From: Paenibacillus tyrphae
GTDB taxonomy: Bacteria > Bacillota > Bacilli > Paenibacillales > NBRC-103111
Assembly (NCBI RefSeq): GCF_024158745.1
Contig: NZ_JAMZAW010000005.1
Coordinates: 248,001-312,000 of the forward strand
Direction of reading: 5' to 3'
Length of the DNA stretch: 64,000 bases
A program made the position numbers and the translations under genes. Each line of letters opens with the position of its first letter. Positions within the stretch are counted from its first letter, which is position 1. The notes under the pieces were generated by a model that made no database searches, was not told the DNA's origin, and saw only the letters and a list, made by a program, of their open reading frames with translations. Below are positions 42,592 through 51,681 of this stretch, in pieces.

Positions 42592-42619
42592 TTGAAAAAG
42601 GCTCTCGATGTGGTATACT
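42592..42619 (+). promoter_or_regulatory. trxA promoter
   Basis: TTGAAA (42592-42597), 16 bp, TATACT (42614-42619), 41 bases before the trxA start. Confidence 0.7.
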
Positions 42620-42660
42620 TTACATGTTGACATTATTTCCGCAAAAGGAGAAATTGAATC

Positions 42661-42978
42661 ATGGCTATCGTTAATGTGTCTGACCAATCTTTCTCAACTG
42701 AAGTAGAAGGATCCGGTACGGTTCTCGTAGATTTTTGGGCTCCTTGGTGTGGACCTTGCAAAATGATCGCTCCCGTGTTGGAGGAGCTGGATAAAGAAAT
42801 CGGCGAAAGCGTGAAAATCGCGAAAGTGAACGTGGACGACAACCCGGAGTCCGCTTCCCGTTTCGGCGTAATGAGCATTCCGACGCTGATCGTGTTCAAA
42901 GACGGCCAGCCGGTCGATAAAATCGTCGGCTTCCAGTCCAAAGATGCGCTGAAAAACGTATTGGACCGCCATCAATAA
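42661..42978 (+). CDS. trxA: Thioredoxin
   Basis: Cytoplasmic disulfide reductant of 105 residues, full length. The active site 'WCGPC' lies at residues 29-33 (Cys30, Cys33), 'DFWAPWCGPCKMIAPVLEEL' is canonical and the cis-proline is in 'MSIPTLIVF'. AAAAGGAG precedes ATG 42661. It has its own promoter and terminator. The reductase that serves it is not in the window; the YumC-type enzyme at 34906 lacks the needed CxxC. Confidence 0.97.
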   Translation: MAIVNVSDQSFSTEVEGSGTVLVDFWAPWCGPCKMIAPVLEELDKEIGESVKIAKVNVDDNPESASRFGVMSIPTLIVFKDGQPVDKIVGFQSKDALKNVLDRHQ

Positions 42979-43003
42979 TTTGGCAGCCTGCGGATCGCGT
43001 GAG

Positions 43004-43043
43004 AAAAAGCTCTTTTTCTGCTATGCTGGAAAAAGAGCTTTTT
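43004..43043. terminator. Terminator between trxA and uvrC
   Basis: Perfect 15-bp stem AAAAAGCTCTTTTTC / GAAAAAGAGCTTTTT with a ten-base loop. Confidence 0.9.
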
Positions 43044-43068
43044 GCCGTTGGGAAAGGGGAGGTATTCG

Positions 43069-45129
43069 TTGACTGAATATGCAGGGGAACCGGATCGCCA
43101 GGACCGGAAAAAAATACTGGAAGCGATCAAAAACAAGCTGTCGCTCGTCCCGGAGCAGCCCGGCTGCTACCTGATGAAGAACCGGGAAGGCACGATCATC
43201 TACGTCGGCAAAGCGAAGGTGCTGCGCAACCGGCTGCGGTCCTATTTTACCGGGAGCCATACGATCAAGACGCAACTGCTCGTAAACGATATTGTCGATT
43301 TCGAGTACATCGTGACGGCCAATAACATGGAAGCGCTCATTCTGGAGTGCAATCTGATCAAAAAATATTATCCGCGATACAACGTTCTGCTGAAGGACGA
43401 CAAGTCGTTTCCATACATCAAAATTACGAACGAAAAGCATCCCCGGCTGGAAGTGACGCGCCGGGTGCTAAAGGATAAGGCCAAATATTTCGGTCCTTAT
43501 CCGAACCCGTACGCCGCGGGGGCGACGAAGAAGCTGCTGGACCGGCTATATCCGCTCCGCAAATGCAAAACGCTCCCGGATCGCGTATGCCTCTACTATC
43601 ATCTCGGACAGTGCATCGCGCCCTGTGAGTATGAGGTCGAGCAGGAGACGTACGACAAGATGGTGCACGAAATTAGCCGCTTTCTCGGCGGCGGGCATAA
43701 CGAAATCAAGCAGGAGCTGACCCGCAAAATGCACGAAGCGGCGGAGGAGCTCAACTTCGAGCGGGCGAAGGAGCTGCGGGACCAGATTCAGCATATCGAT
43801 ACCGTCATGGAAAAGCAGAAGATCACGACGACGGACACCGTGGATCGCGACGTCTTCGGCTTCGCCGTGGACAAGGGCTGGATGTGCGTACAGATCCTCT
43901 ATATGCGCCAAGGCAAGCTGATCGAGCGCCATGCGTCGTCCTTTCCGTACTACGGCGAAGCGTATGACGATTTCCTGACGTTCGTGACGCAATATTACAG
44001 CGAGAATCCGGCGCTGCCGAAGGAAGTGTTCCTCCCGGCATGGACGGAAGGGCAGCAGCCCGCGCCGGGCTCGGAAGCAGCCGCTGCTGTCGAGGCGCCA
44101 ACGATGGATACGCACATAGGTATGGTGGCCGAAGCCGGAACAGCGTATTCCACAGATGCCGATCCGGAGCCGGCCGATGACCTGACGGAAGCGGACGATC
44201 CCGCCGGATCGGGGTCCAAGGCCGATGTGAAGGAAGCGCTGGAAAGCTGGCTCAAGGTCAAAGTGCATATTCCGCGGCGCGGACTCAAAAAAAATATGGT
44301 CGATATGGCATGTGACAACGCCCGCGTATCGCTGGAAGAAAAATTCCGTCTGATCGAGCGTGACGCGGACCGGACGGTCAAAGCGGTCGAGAATCTGGGA
44401 CAATGGCTTGGCATCGGAATGGTGCACCGAATCGAGGCGTTCGACAACTCGAACATTCAAGGATCGGACCCGGTGTCCGCGATGGTCGTATTTACGAACG
44501 GCAAGCCGGACCGCAAGGAGTACCGGAAGTACAAAATCCGTACCGTACAAGGTCCGGACGATTACGAAACGATGCGGGAAGTGGTGCGCCGCCGGTACGA
44601 GCGGGTGCTCAAGGAAGAACTGCAAATGCCTGACCTGATCGTCATCGACGGCGGGCGGGGTCATATGTCCGCAGCGATCGACGTACTGGAGAACGAGCTT
44701 GGGCTTTACATTCCCGTCTGCGGGCTGGTCAAAGACGCGAAGCACAAAACCGCCCAGCTGCTGATCGGCGATCCGGCCGAAGTCGTCCCGGTGCCGCGCG
44801 ACAGCCAGGAGTTTTATTTGCTCCAGCGCATTCAAGACGAAGTGCACCGCTTCGCGATCACGTTCCACCGGGAAACCCGCGCCAAGTCGATGACTGTCTC
44901 GCAGCTCGACGCGATCCCTGGCATTGGCGAGAAGCGGCGCAAGGCGCTGCTGAAGCATTTCGGCTCGCTCAAAAAAATAAAAGAGGCCGAAGTCGTAGAC
45001 TTCAAGCCTCTGGGGATCGGGGAAAAGCTGGCGGGCCAAATTTTATCGGCGTTAAACGGCCGGAATCCGGATTCGTCTCCGGAAGCGGGGGAGCTCCAGG
45101 AAGAGATACGGCAGGCGGACGCCGATTAA
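43069..45129 (+). CDS. uvrC: Excinuclease ABC subunit C with internal insert
   Basis: Dual-incision nuclease of nucleotide excision repair, 686 residues; Bacillus UvrC has about 598. Domains: GIY-YIG nuclease near 20-100 ('[20 protein letters not shown]'), Cys-rich segment near 165-185, UVR motif near 205-240, RNase H-like endonuclease near 400-560 ('[21 protein letters not shown]', '[11 protein letters not shown]') and tandem HhH near 615-670. Residues of about 325-390 are an Ala/Glu/Asp-rich low-complexity insert. TTG 43069 follows AGGGGAGG; the frame extends to 43042 without a site. Its last 128 bases overlap the convergent CPBP gene. Confidence 0.95.
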   Translation: MTEYAGEPDRQDRKKILEAIKNKLSLVPEQPGCYLMKNREGTIIYVGKAKVLRNRLRSYFTGSHTIKTQLLVNDIVDFEYIVTANNMEALILECNLIKKYYPRYNVLLKDDKSFPYIKITNEKHPRLEVTRRVLKDKAKYFGPYPNPYAAGATKKLLDRLYPLRKCKTLPDRVCLYYHLGQCIAPCEYEVEQETYDKMVHEISRFLGGGHNEIKQELTRKMHEAAEELNFERAKELRDQIQHIDTVMEKQKITTTDTVDRDVFGFAVDKGWMCVQILYMRQGKLIERHASSFPYYGEAYDDFLTFVTQYYSENPALPKEVFLPAWTEGQQPAPGSEAAAAVEAPTMDTHIGMVAEAGTAYSTDADPEPADDLTEADDPAGSGSKADVKEALESWLKVKVHIPRRGLKKNMVDMACDNARVSLEEKFRLIERDADRTVKAVENLGQWLGIGMVHRIEAFDNSNIQGSDPVSAMVVFTNGKPDRKEYRKYKIRTVQGPDDYETMREVVRRRYERVLKEELQMPDLIVIDGGRGHMSAAIDVLENELGLYIPVCGLVKDAKHKTAQLLIGDPAEVVPVPRDSQEFYLLQRIQDEVHRFAITFHRETRAKSMTVSQLDAIPGIGEKRRKALLKHFGSLKKIKEAEVVDFKPLGIGEKLAGQILSALNGRNPDSSPEAGELQEEIRQADAD

Positions 45130-46726
45130 ACCGGCTGTGGAGCCATGCAATGATCCATCCAACCGCTGCGGGCATAAGGAGATACAGCGTTCCGAGGGCA
45201 ATCTGCAGCGGCTCCCCCGTATACATAAGCGATAGTCCCATCAGGATGCTGTCCATAGCGGCGTGGGCGAACATAGCGGTCAGGAAGCCGTACCGCAGAA
45301 ACGCCCATCCAAAGATCAGGCCGAGCACCGTCACCTCGATCAGCCGCGTGTACACCGGATAGATCGGGTACTGCGTATGGCTCATGGCCCAGATGACGCT
45401 GGGCAGGAGCACGGCCAGCACCCGGCTGCGGGTCATTCTGAGCACAAGCGCAATGCCGAGCAGCCGGTAGACGGCCTCCTCCGATATCGCGGCAGCCCAA
45501 GCCATTAGTGGGAATAAGCCCGGTACGCGCATGTTGTAGATGGAGTCCGACGGTTCGCTAACCGCCCATACGTCGAACGCCTCGGAGGCGATGAAGAGCA
45601 GCACTTGCTGCACGCCAAGGATGAATACACAGATCAAGTAGCCGCGTACCATGGCCGTTCTCGTCTCGCTTCCGAACTGCGGATCGCGCCATACCGGCCA
45701 CGCATTCCAGCCGCGGTTCAGCCAAAGCTGCCGCCCGGCCAGGAAGGAAAGGTAAGTCGAGACGGCCATCAGCGTAATGAAAATATTCATAATGATCAAA
45801 TAGATAGCGGCCTCCGGTTCCGAGGGGCCGCTTCCGTGCATCGTGCGGAAGGCTGGCAGCATATTGAAGTTGTTCGTCAGATAGATGCCCAAAAACAGCA
45901 TCGTCAGCACCGTGCCGCGCCCGAAGCGGATTTCCTTCCGATAGCGGATAATGACGATCAACGCGGCAAACGTCATCAACAGAGACATCGCCATGCTGAT
46001 TCTTGTCATCAGGGCCGACCGCTCGTCTTGGGCTTGCTGCCAAGAGATAAAGCTGTCCGGAACCGGAAAAGCCGGTTTAAATGACGCTATTTGTCCGCCG
46101 GACACGTCGAGCCGCAGCTCCAGCTCCGCCTCGCCAATTTGCTCCGTTTTGCTTACATAAACGAGAGCTCCGTTACGTTCCTTGCCTTTGTCCTCAGATC
46201 GTATAAACTGCTCCGGTGCGTAGCCCATGTCCCGGATCGCGCGCTCCGCCAATCGGGCGAGATCGGTTTCGGACGAGCTTACCGCGTCGCTTTTCGCAGT
46301 CGGAGATTTGCTGCGCGCCCAACCGAAGATTTGCAGCGTTTTGTAATTTACGGCGACATAATAAGTTGTTCCGTTCGGCTTGTCGTTAATCTCGACCTCG
46401 TAAAACTCCAGCGGATATTGGTCGCCGTAGCGCTTCGCGTATTCTTCGTACAGGTGTTCTTTTTGCAGATAGCCGCTAATGGCCGTGTACGCTTGATACA
46501 GCACGTTCGTCTGCGGCTCCGGGGACAGCTTGAACCGGCTGCGCACAAAGTCGGCCGCCGCTGTAGCCGCTTGCTGTTTGGACACTTCCGGTGCGTTCGT
46601 GGGGGCTTGGTCCACCCGCTCCGTTTCCCGAAAAAAAGGAGAGACGATGATGACGCCAAAGTACAACAGTAGACCGACAACGGCAAGCAACGGCAGGGGA
46701 GTTGCGGAATAAAATCGTTTCGGCAT
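45002..46726 (-). CDS. CPBP-family intramembrane glutamic endopeptidase
   Basis: Large membrane protease homolog of 574 residues. After a first helix comes an extracytoplasmic region of about 220 residues with two PepSY-like repeats, then about eight helices. The CPBP/Abi motifs are in order: 'ISEEAVYR' near 412-419 (EExxxR), 'MSHTQYP' near 445 and 'FAHAAMDS' near 483. The long N-terminal extracellular part is unusual for the family. The C-terminal coding end runs 128 bases into the uvrC gene on the other strand. Substrate is unknown. Confidence 0.88.
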   Translation of the reverse strand: MPKRFYSATPLPLLAVVGLLLYFGVIIVSPFFRETERVDQAPTNAPEVSKQQAATAAADFVRSRFKLSPEPQTNVLYQAYTAISGYLQKEHLYEEYAKRYGDQYPLEFYEVEINDKPNGTTYYVAVNYKTLQIFGWARSKSPTAKSDAVSSSETDLARLAERAIRDMGYAPEQFIRSEDKGKERNGALVYVSKTEQIGEAELELRLDVSGGQIASFKPAFPVPDSFISWQQAQDERSALMTRISMAMSLLMTFAALIVIIRYRKEIRFGRGTVLTMLFLGIYLTNNFNMLPAFRTMHGSGPSEPEAAIYLIIMNIFITLMAVSTYLSFLAGRQLWLNRGWNAWPVWRDPQFGSETRTAMVRGYLICVFILGVQQVLLFIASEAFDVWAVSEPSDSIYNMRVPGLFPLMAWAAAISEEAVYRLLGIALVLRMTRSRVLAVLLPSVIWAMSHTQYPIYPVYTRLIEVTVLGLIFGWAFLRYGFLTAMFAHAAMDSILMGLSLMYTGEPLQIALGTLYLLMPAAVGWIIAWLHSRFNRRPPAVSLPGAPPLPETNPDSGRLTPIKFGPPAFPRSPEA

Positions 46727-46853
46727 AAGAGCTCCTTATCGGATCTGGAATAATAACAGTGTATTCTTTTAAATTAGCATACATGCTCCCGGAAAATCCA
46801 TCGATATCGCGAGCATGTCAGGGGAAAAACGCGAAAAGCGAAGCGACATGGTC

Positions 46854-46867
46854 GTAAGAGCGCTTAC
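46854..46867. promoter_or_regulatory. Palindrome GTAAGAGCGCTTAC
   Basis: A 14-bp dyad (GTAAG-AGCG-CTTAC), about 70 bases upstream of the ktr promoter. It resembles a degenerate cre (CcpA) site but is not a clear match. Confidence 0.3.
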
Positions 46868-46915
46868 ATCTGTCCTAACGTTCTGATTCTCGTGCCATTT
46901 CCGTCAAAAACAGCT

Positions 46916-46944
46916 TTGTACTTCCAGGCAAACGGGATTATAAT
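46916..46944 (+). promoter_or_regulatory. Promoter of the ktr operon
   Basis: TTGTAC (46916-46921), 17 bp, TATAAT (46939-46944), directly ahead of the riboswitch. Confidence 0.7.
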
Positions 46945-46964
46945 TCAATTCATATCAATTGAAT

Positions 46965-47110
46965 AAAAGAGCCGAATTTCTTTACGAAAACGGGGGAACC
47001 ATGATTTTAGGGGTGAATTCCGCAAGTCCTTTCTTTTGGGATTGTGGATAGGGTGCCTGTAAACCCGAATCCGTCAGCTAACCTCGTAGGCTTTCTTTGC
47101 AGGAACCTGT
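46965..47110 (+). promoter_or_regulatory. c-di-AMP riboswitch (ydaO-yuaA class)
   Basis: The leader holds the conserved blocks of the ydaO/yuaA aptamer in order: AGCCGAAT (46970), CGGGGGAACCATG (near 46991), AGGGGTGAATTCC (near 47010), GGATAGGGTGCCTG (near 47046), AACCCGAATCCGTCAGCTAACCTCG (near 47061) and GCAGGAACC. A terminator follows at once, so ligand binding should stop transcription into ktrB. c-di-AMP control of potassium uptake genes by this class is established in Bacillus. Confidence 0.9.
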
Positions 47111-47116
47111 ACACAC

Positions 47117-47145
47117 GACACTAGGGTTTCCAGTGTCTTTTTTGT
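47117..47145 (+). terminator. Riboswitch expression-platform terminator
   Basis: Stem GACACT / AGTGTC with a nine-base loop, followed by TTTTTTG, between aptamer and ktrB start. Confidence 0.88.
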
Positions 47146-47174
47146 TGCCTGAAACCTGTTAACAGAGGTGTATG

Positions 47175-48527
47175 ATGAAATCCATCGCCAAAAAAATCGA
47201 GCTGACGCCGCCGCAAATTTTAGTGATCGGCTTTGCGGTTATCATTCTGCTCGGAGCTACTCTTCTCTCCTTACCGATCTCCTCGGCAAGCGGACAACCT
47301 ACGCTGTTTATCGACGCGTTATTCACGGCCACGTCCGCTACATGCGTAACCGGATTGGTTGTTGTAGACACGGGCAGCCATTATTCCATGTTTGGACAAA
47401 TTGTCATTATTTCCTTGATCCAGGTCGGGGGCCTCGGCTTTATGACCATGGCGACGCTGTTTGCTTTCGTGCTCCGAAAGCGCATATCGCTAAAGGAACG
47501 GCTCATCTTGCAGGAAGCGATGAACCAAGGGAGCATGGAAGGGATCGTCCGCCTGATCCGGCGCGTCATCGTCTATTCACTAACGATCGAATTCGTTGCG
47601 GCCGTTATTTTCTCCATTCGCTGGTCATTCGATTTGGGGATAGCCAAAGGCATTTATTTCGGCATATTCCATGCCATTTCGTTTTTTAACAACGCCGGCT
47701 TCGACTTATTCGGCTCCGTCGTCGCTCCGTTCACGAGTCTGACAACGTACGCGGACGATTGGATCGTGAATATCGTTTCGATGAGCTTGATCATATTGGG
47801 CGGCATAGGCTTCGTCGTCATGTCCGACGTCGTCGACTACAAGAAGCATAAGCGATTGTCGCTGCATTCCAAGGTCGTGCTGTCAGCCACCGGCTTTCTG
47901 ATCGTGATTGGGGCCATTGTTATCTTTATTTTCGAGTTTACGAATCAGAAGACGCTGGGTTCGCTGAACTGGTCCGGCAAAATTCTGGCTTCGTTCTTTC
48001 AATCCGTTTCGCCGCGGACGGCCGGGGCGAACTCGGTCGATATCGGGGCCATGCGCCAGGCGTCGCAATTTTTTATCATTATCCTGATGTTTATCGGGGC
48101 GTCTCCTGGATCGACCGGCGGCGGGATTAAGACAACGACGTTCACGACGCTGATCGGTGCGATGATCGCCATGATCCGCGGGAAAGAGGATATCGTGCTG
48201 TTCCATTACCGGCTTGGCAAGGATCGCATTCTTAAAGCGATTACGCTCACGATGATCGCTTTGTTTCTGGTCATTTTTGTCACGATGCTGCTCACCACGA
48301 CGGAAAGCCAGTCGTTCCTGAAACTGTTGTTCGAGGTGACTTCCGCCTTCGGCACGGTCGGATTAACGATGGGTGTGACGCCGGAACTTTCTTTTTTTGG
48401 AAAAATCATGATTTCTCTCACTATGTTTGCCGGACGTCTCGGACCGCTTACGCTCGCTTATGCGCTTGGACCGAAAGCGGAAAAAGAGTTGTACCGATAC
48501 CCGGAAGGAAAAATTACGATCGGATAG
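47175..48527 (+). CDS. ktrB: Potassium uptake protein KtrB (TrkH/Ktr family)
   Basis: Ion-conducting membrane subunit of 450 residues, with four pore-loop repeats. Filter loops are seen in 'SATCVTGLVVVDT', 'FFNNAGFDLFG', 'SPRTAGANSVD' and 'SAFGTVGLTMG', and the third-repeat gate region 'GASPGSTGGGIKTTTF' is clear. ATG 47175 is preferred over the adjacent ATG 47172 because of spacing to AGAGGTG. Expression is governed by the c-di-AMP riboswitch upstream. It works with the RCK protein encoded next. Confidence 0.94.
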   Translation: MKSIAKKIELTPPQILVIGFAVIILLGATLLSLPISSASGQPTLFIDALFTATSATCVTGLVVVDTGSHYSMFGQIVIISLIQVGGLGFMTMATLFAFVLRKRISLKERLILQEAMNQGSMEGIVRLIRRVIVYSLTIEFVAAVIFSIRWSFDLGIAKGIYFGIFHAISFFNNAGFDLFGSVVAPFTSLTTYADDWIVNIVSMSLIILGGIGFVVMSDVVDYKKHKRLSLHSKVVLSATGFLIVIGAIVIFIFEFTNQKTLGSLNWSGKILASFFQSVSPRTAGANSVDIGAMRQASQFFIIILMFIGASPGSTGGGIKTTTFTTLIGAMIAMIRGKEDIVLFHYRLGKDRILKAITLTMIALFLVIFVTMLLTTTESQSFLKLLFEVTSAFGTVGLTMGVTPELSFFGKIMISLTMFAGRLGPLTLAYALGPKAEKELYRYPEGKITIG

Positions 48528-48540
48528 GGGAAGCTAACGA

Positions 48541-49203
48541 ATGAAACGTAGTCAGTATGCAGTCATCGGCCTCGGCCGCTTCGGTTCCAGCCTTGCTAAG
48601 GAACTGATCAAGCTCGGTTATGAGGTGCTGGGCATCGACAAGGATGAAGAAGCGGTGGAGGAGATGAGCGACGAGCTGACGCACGTCGTGGTGGCGGACG
48701 CTACCGACGAGGATGTGATCCGCTCGCTCGGCATCCGGAATTTTGATTGCGTGGTCGTCTCCATCGGCGATGACATTCAAGCGAGTATTTTAACGGCGAT
48801 TTTGTTAAAAGATAGCGGTGTGGGCATGGTGGTAGCCAAAGCGCTGTCCGAGCTGCACGGCAAAGTGCTGCAAAAGATCGGGGTGGACCGTGTCATCTAT
48901 CCCGAGCGGGATATGGGCATCCGGGTGGCGCACCAGCTGGTTTCGCCCAATCTGCTCGATTACATCGAGCTGTCCAAAGACTATACGATTGCCGAACTCG
49001 CGGTGCCGCGCAGCTTGAACGGCCGTTCGTTGAAGGATCTCGATCCGAGAGCGCGGTACGGCTGCAGCGTCGTTGCTATTAATAAGAAGAGCGGCGTCAT
49101 CATCGCTCCGACGGCCGAAGACATGGTGGAAGAGCGCGATGTCATGGTTGTCATCGGCACGAACGAGCAGATCGAGACGTTCGAGAATGAGGTTATCCGG
49201 TAG
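48541..49203 (+). CDS. ktrA: Potassium uptake regulatory subunit KtrA (RCK protein)
   Basis: Cytoplasmic gating ring subunit of 220 residues. The RCK_N Rossmann domain with 'YAVIGLGRFGSSLAKEL' (nucleotide-binding G-x-G-x-x-G) fills the first 130 residues; RCK_C with 'LAVPRSLNGRSLKDLDPRARYGCSVVAINK' follows and is the site where c-di-AMP binds in related proteins. It starts 13 bases after ktrB. Binding of ATP or ADP is expected to open or close KtrB. Confidence 0.94.
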   Translation: MKRSQYAVIGLGRFGSSLAKELIKLGYEVLGIDKDEEAVEEMSDELTHVVVADATDEDVIRSLGIRNFDCVVVSIGDDIQASILTAILLKDSGVGMVVAKALSELHGKVLQKIGVDRVIYPERDMGIRVAHQLVSPNLLDYIELSKDYTIAELAVPRSLNGRSLKDLDPRARYGCSVVAINKKSGVIIAPTAEDMVEERDVMVVIGTNEQIETFENEVIR

Positions 49204-49257
49204 AAGAGGGCGATCAATCGCAGCAGGGCCGATTTTTCGGGAGGCGAAGAGGCATAA

Positions 49258-50493
49258 ATGGAAAATAGTGTTATGATCGAACACGTACTCTTTCTTATTA
49301 TATTTATCCTCCTCATCGGTATGATTTTTGGAAAAGTGGCGAGCTGGCTAAAACTGCCGGACGTCGCTCTTTTTTTGATCGCGGGCGTTGTCGTTGGCCA
49401 AGGGCTGCATCTGGTCAACGAGCCGAGCAGCTCGTTTATGAACCAGTTTATTTTGACGGCCGGCTCGGCGCTTATTCTGTTCGATGGCGGTCGGAATATC
49501 AAGTTGTCGGGGCTTCGCAAAGTATGGATCACCGTATCGCTGCTCAGTGTGCCCGGGGTTCTGATCACCTGCGCCGTCGTTGCTTTTGCTGCACACTGGC
49601 TGCTCGGTATCCCGATGATGTACGCGGTGCTGCTCGGCGCGATCATCTCATCGACGGACCCGGCGACGCTCATCCCCGTGTTCAAACAGGTGCGCATTCG
49701 TCCGAAGGTGCGGGAAACGGTCGAAAGCGAATCCGCCTTCAACGACGCCACGGGCTCGATCCTGACCTTTTCGGTGCTCGGGGCCATTACGGGCGGACAA
49801 GCATTGTCGGTGGGCGCCGGCGTGATCGGGTTTGTGCAGACTGCCGTGGGCGGCATTGTCGTCGGCTTGCTCGTTGGACTTGTGCTGGTCTATGTCACGG
49901 CTCACTTTAAGCTCGGCTGGCTGCGGGATTATGCGACCATCGCCTTGATCGTCACGGCGCTCGGCGCGTATTGGCTCGGCGACGTGCTGCACGTCAGCGG
50001 CTTTATGGCGACCTTCGTGGCCGGACTCATCTGGGGCAATCACGAGTTGTTCAAGCTGGAGCTGAACGACAAGCTGCACGAAATGGCCCATTTTACCGAA
50101 AATATGACGGTGGTTATGCGGATGCTCATCTTTATTATGTTGGGCAGCCAAGTGAATTTCCGGGTTATCCTCGACCATTTGTGGCCGAGCCTTGCTGTCA
50201 TTGTCGTCTTTATGCTGATTGCCCGCCCGTTGACGGTGCTGGCCTGCGCGCTTCCCGACCGCAAGGCCGAGTGGAAACGCAACGAGATTGTATTCATGTT
50301 CTGGGTGCGTGAAACGGGAGTGATCCCGGCGGCGTTATCGGGCATGGTTGTCGGGATGGGCGTGAAGTATGGGGACGTTATCGCGTCGGTCACGTTTCTT
50401 GCCGTACTGCTGACTATCCTGCTCCAGGCCGGAACGACGGCGTATGTCGCCCGCAGGCTCGGATTGGAGGAGAAGACGGACGGAGAGACTTGA
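49258..50493 (+). CDS. Monovalent cation/proton antiporter (NhaP/CvrA-like, CPA1)
   Basis: Membrane antiporter of 411 residues with about twelve helices. Transport-site motifs are present: 'SSTDPATLIPVF' near 138 and 'ESAFNDATGSI' near 158 (the N-D pair), and 'HVSGFMATFVAGLIWG' further on. It lacks the C-terminal RCK_C domain of full-length CvrA-type K+/H+ antiporters, so control may come from KtrA-like partners or none. GGGAGGCGAAGAGG lies ahead of ATG 49258. It follows ktrA by 54 bases and seems to share the riboswitch-controlled transcript. K+ or Na+ specificity is open. Confidence 0.88.
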   Translation: MENSVMIEHVLFLIIFILLIGMIFGKVASWLKLPDVALFLIAGVVVGQGLHLVNEPSSSFMNQFILTAGSALILFDGGRNIKLSGLRKVWITVSLLSVPGVLITCAVVAFAAHWLLGIPMMYAVLLGAIISSTDPATLIPVFKQVRIRPKVRETVESESAFNDATGSILTFSVLGAITGGQALSVGAGVIGFVQTAVGGIVVGLLVGLVLVYVTAHFKLGWLRDYATIALIVTALGAYWLGDVLHVSGFMATFVAGLIWGNHELFKLELNDKLHEMAHFTENMTVVMRMLIFIMLGSQVNFRVILDHLWPSLAVIVVFMLIARPLTVLACALPDRKAEWKRNEIVFMFWVRETGVIPAALSGMVVGMGVKYGDVIASVTFLAVLLTILLQAGTTAYVARRLGLEEKTDGET

Positions 50494-50510
50494 CGCTTCG
50501 TCTCCCCGCC

Positions 50511-51419
50511 TTATAACGTATATTCGTCCGCCGTATGGTAATGCCGGACCGCTTGATCGATGAAGCGGCGGATGGACGGTTCAAGAACGGCTTCCTCGGT
50601 GAACAGGAGAGAGGTCGTTCTTTTCGTTTGTTCCAGCTCGGGGATGAAGCGCACGGTCAGCTCGTTGTCTTCGACAAGATTGCGGCGCAAATACGATTCG
50701 GGCAAGAGTGTTGCCGTTTTGCAGGTGGATACGAGCCGGGTAATCGCTTCGAACGAATCGATCTCCATTTTGACATCCGGATGGACTCCGCAACGGTGAA
50801 ACATCTCATCCATCAGGACGCGGTACCATGTACCCCGCGAAAACAAAATCATCGGCAGCTCGTGCAGATCTTGAATATTGAGTTCCTCCTTGTCGGCGAA
50901 CGAATGTCCTTCGGGCAGCACAAGACAGAGCGGGTCGTCGAATAAGGGCACGCAGACGATGGACGGGTCTTCGATCATGGAGGCGACGAGACCGATGTCC
51001 ACGCGTTTTTCTTTGATGAGTGGGACGATCTCGTGCGTTTTGCCGGTAACGGCCTTGATGTCCGTATTCGGGTATTCACGGGTATAGATCGTAATCAGGT
51101 CGGGCAGTGTCGACTGGAGCGTCGTCAGGCTTGCTCCGATGACGATGCTGGCGGGTTTGACGTTTGTTTTGAACGCCTGCAGCTTCTCGTGCAGCCGGCG
51201 CTCCAGCCGCTTTTGCTCCAGGGCGAACTCGTAGCACACCTCTCCGGCGCGGGTCAGCTCCAGCCGCTTGCCTTTGCGGACGAAGAGCTGAATGCCGAGC
51301 TCCTCCTCCAGCCGCATAATTTTACGCGACAGCGCGGGCTGGGAGACGTTGAGCAGCTGCGACGCTTTATTCAAGCTTTGCTGCTCGACGACGGTGGCAA
51401 ATACGTCGATAAGCTCCAT
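50511..51419 (-). CDS. LysR-family regulator divergent from sdhCAB
   Basis: A 302-residue LTTR. The winged HTH lies at about 1-60 ('SLNKASQLLNVSQPALSRKIMRLEEELGIQLFVRKGKRLELTRAGE'), followed by the two-lobed effector domain ('IVIGASLTTLQSTLPDLITIYTREYPNTDIKAVTG'). It is transcribed away from sdhC, with about 260 bases between. Position suggests it senses a TCA-cycle or related metabolite (as CcpC/CcpE-like regulators do) and controls succinate dehydrogenase, but this is inference. Confidence 0.9.
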   Translation of the reverse strand: MELIDVFATVVEQQSLNKASQLLNVSQPALSRKIMRLEEELGIQLFVRKGKRLELTRAGEVCYEFALEQKRLERRLHEKLQAFKTNVKPASIVIGASLTTLQSTLPDLITIYTREYPNTDIKAVTGKTHEIVPLIKEKRVDIGLVASMIEDPSIVCVPLFDDPLCLVLPEGHSFADKEELNIQDLHELPMILFSRGTWYRVLMDEMFHRCGVHPDVKMEIDSFEAITRLVSTCKTATLLPESYLRRNLVEDNELTVRFIPELEQTKRTTSLLFTEEAVLEPSIRRFIDQAVRHYHTADEYTL

Positions 51420-51594
51420 AGCGGGTATCCGTCCTTTTCATATGTTAATAAGTTATAAGCATATATAAAAAATCAGCACTTCCATTATAAGCGAATCAGG
51501 AGTAGTATGGAATGTGTCACTTCTTGTTCACATTTTTTGCCGCAAACGGTATAAAAGCTTGTCGAAACATCGAAAATAGGCATAGCGTTTTTTG

Positions 51595-51623
51595 TTGACG
51601 CTCCCGATATGCGGGAGTACAAT
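51595..51623 (+). promoter_or_regulatory. sdh promoter with palindrome in the spacer
   Basis: TTGACG (51595-51600) and TACAAT (51618-51623) are separated by exactly 17 bp, and those 17 bp are the inverted repeat CTCCCG-atatg-CGGGAG. A factor bound there would cover the promoter core. Confidence 0.65.
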
Positions 51624-51681
51624 GGTAAATGGTTTTGACGAAGCGGTGACAAGCCTTAATTTGAGGGGGGAACTAGTTTCA

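Noticed and set aside
46854-46867. Firm CcpA (cre) site upstream of the ktr operon
   Set aside because: The dyad GTAAGAGCGCTTAC is too far from the cre consensus to assert.
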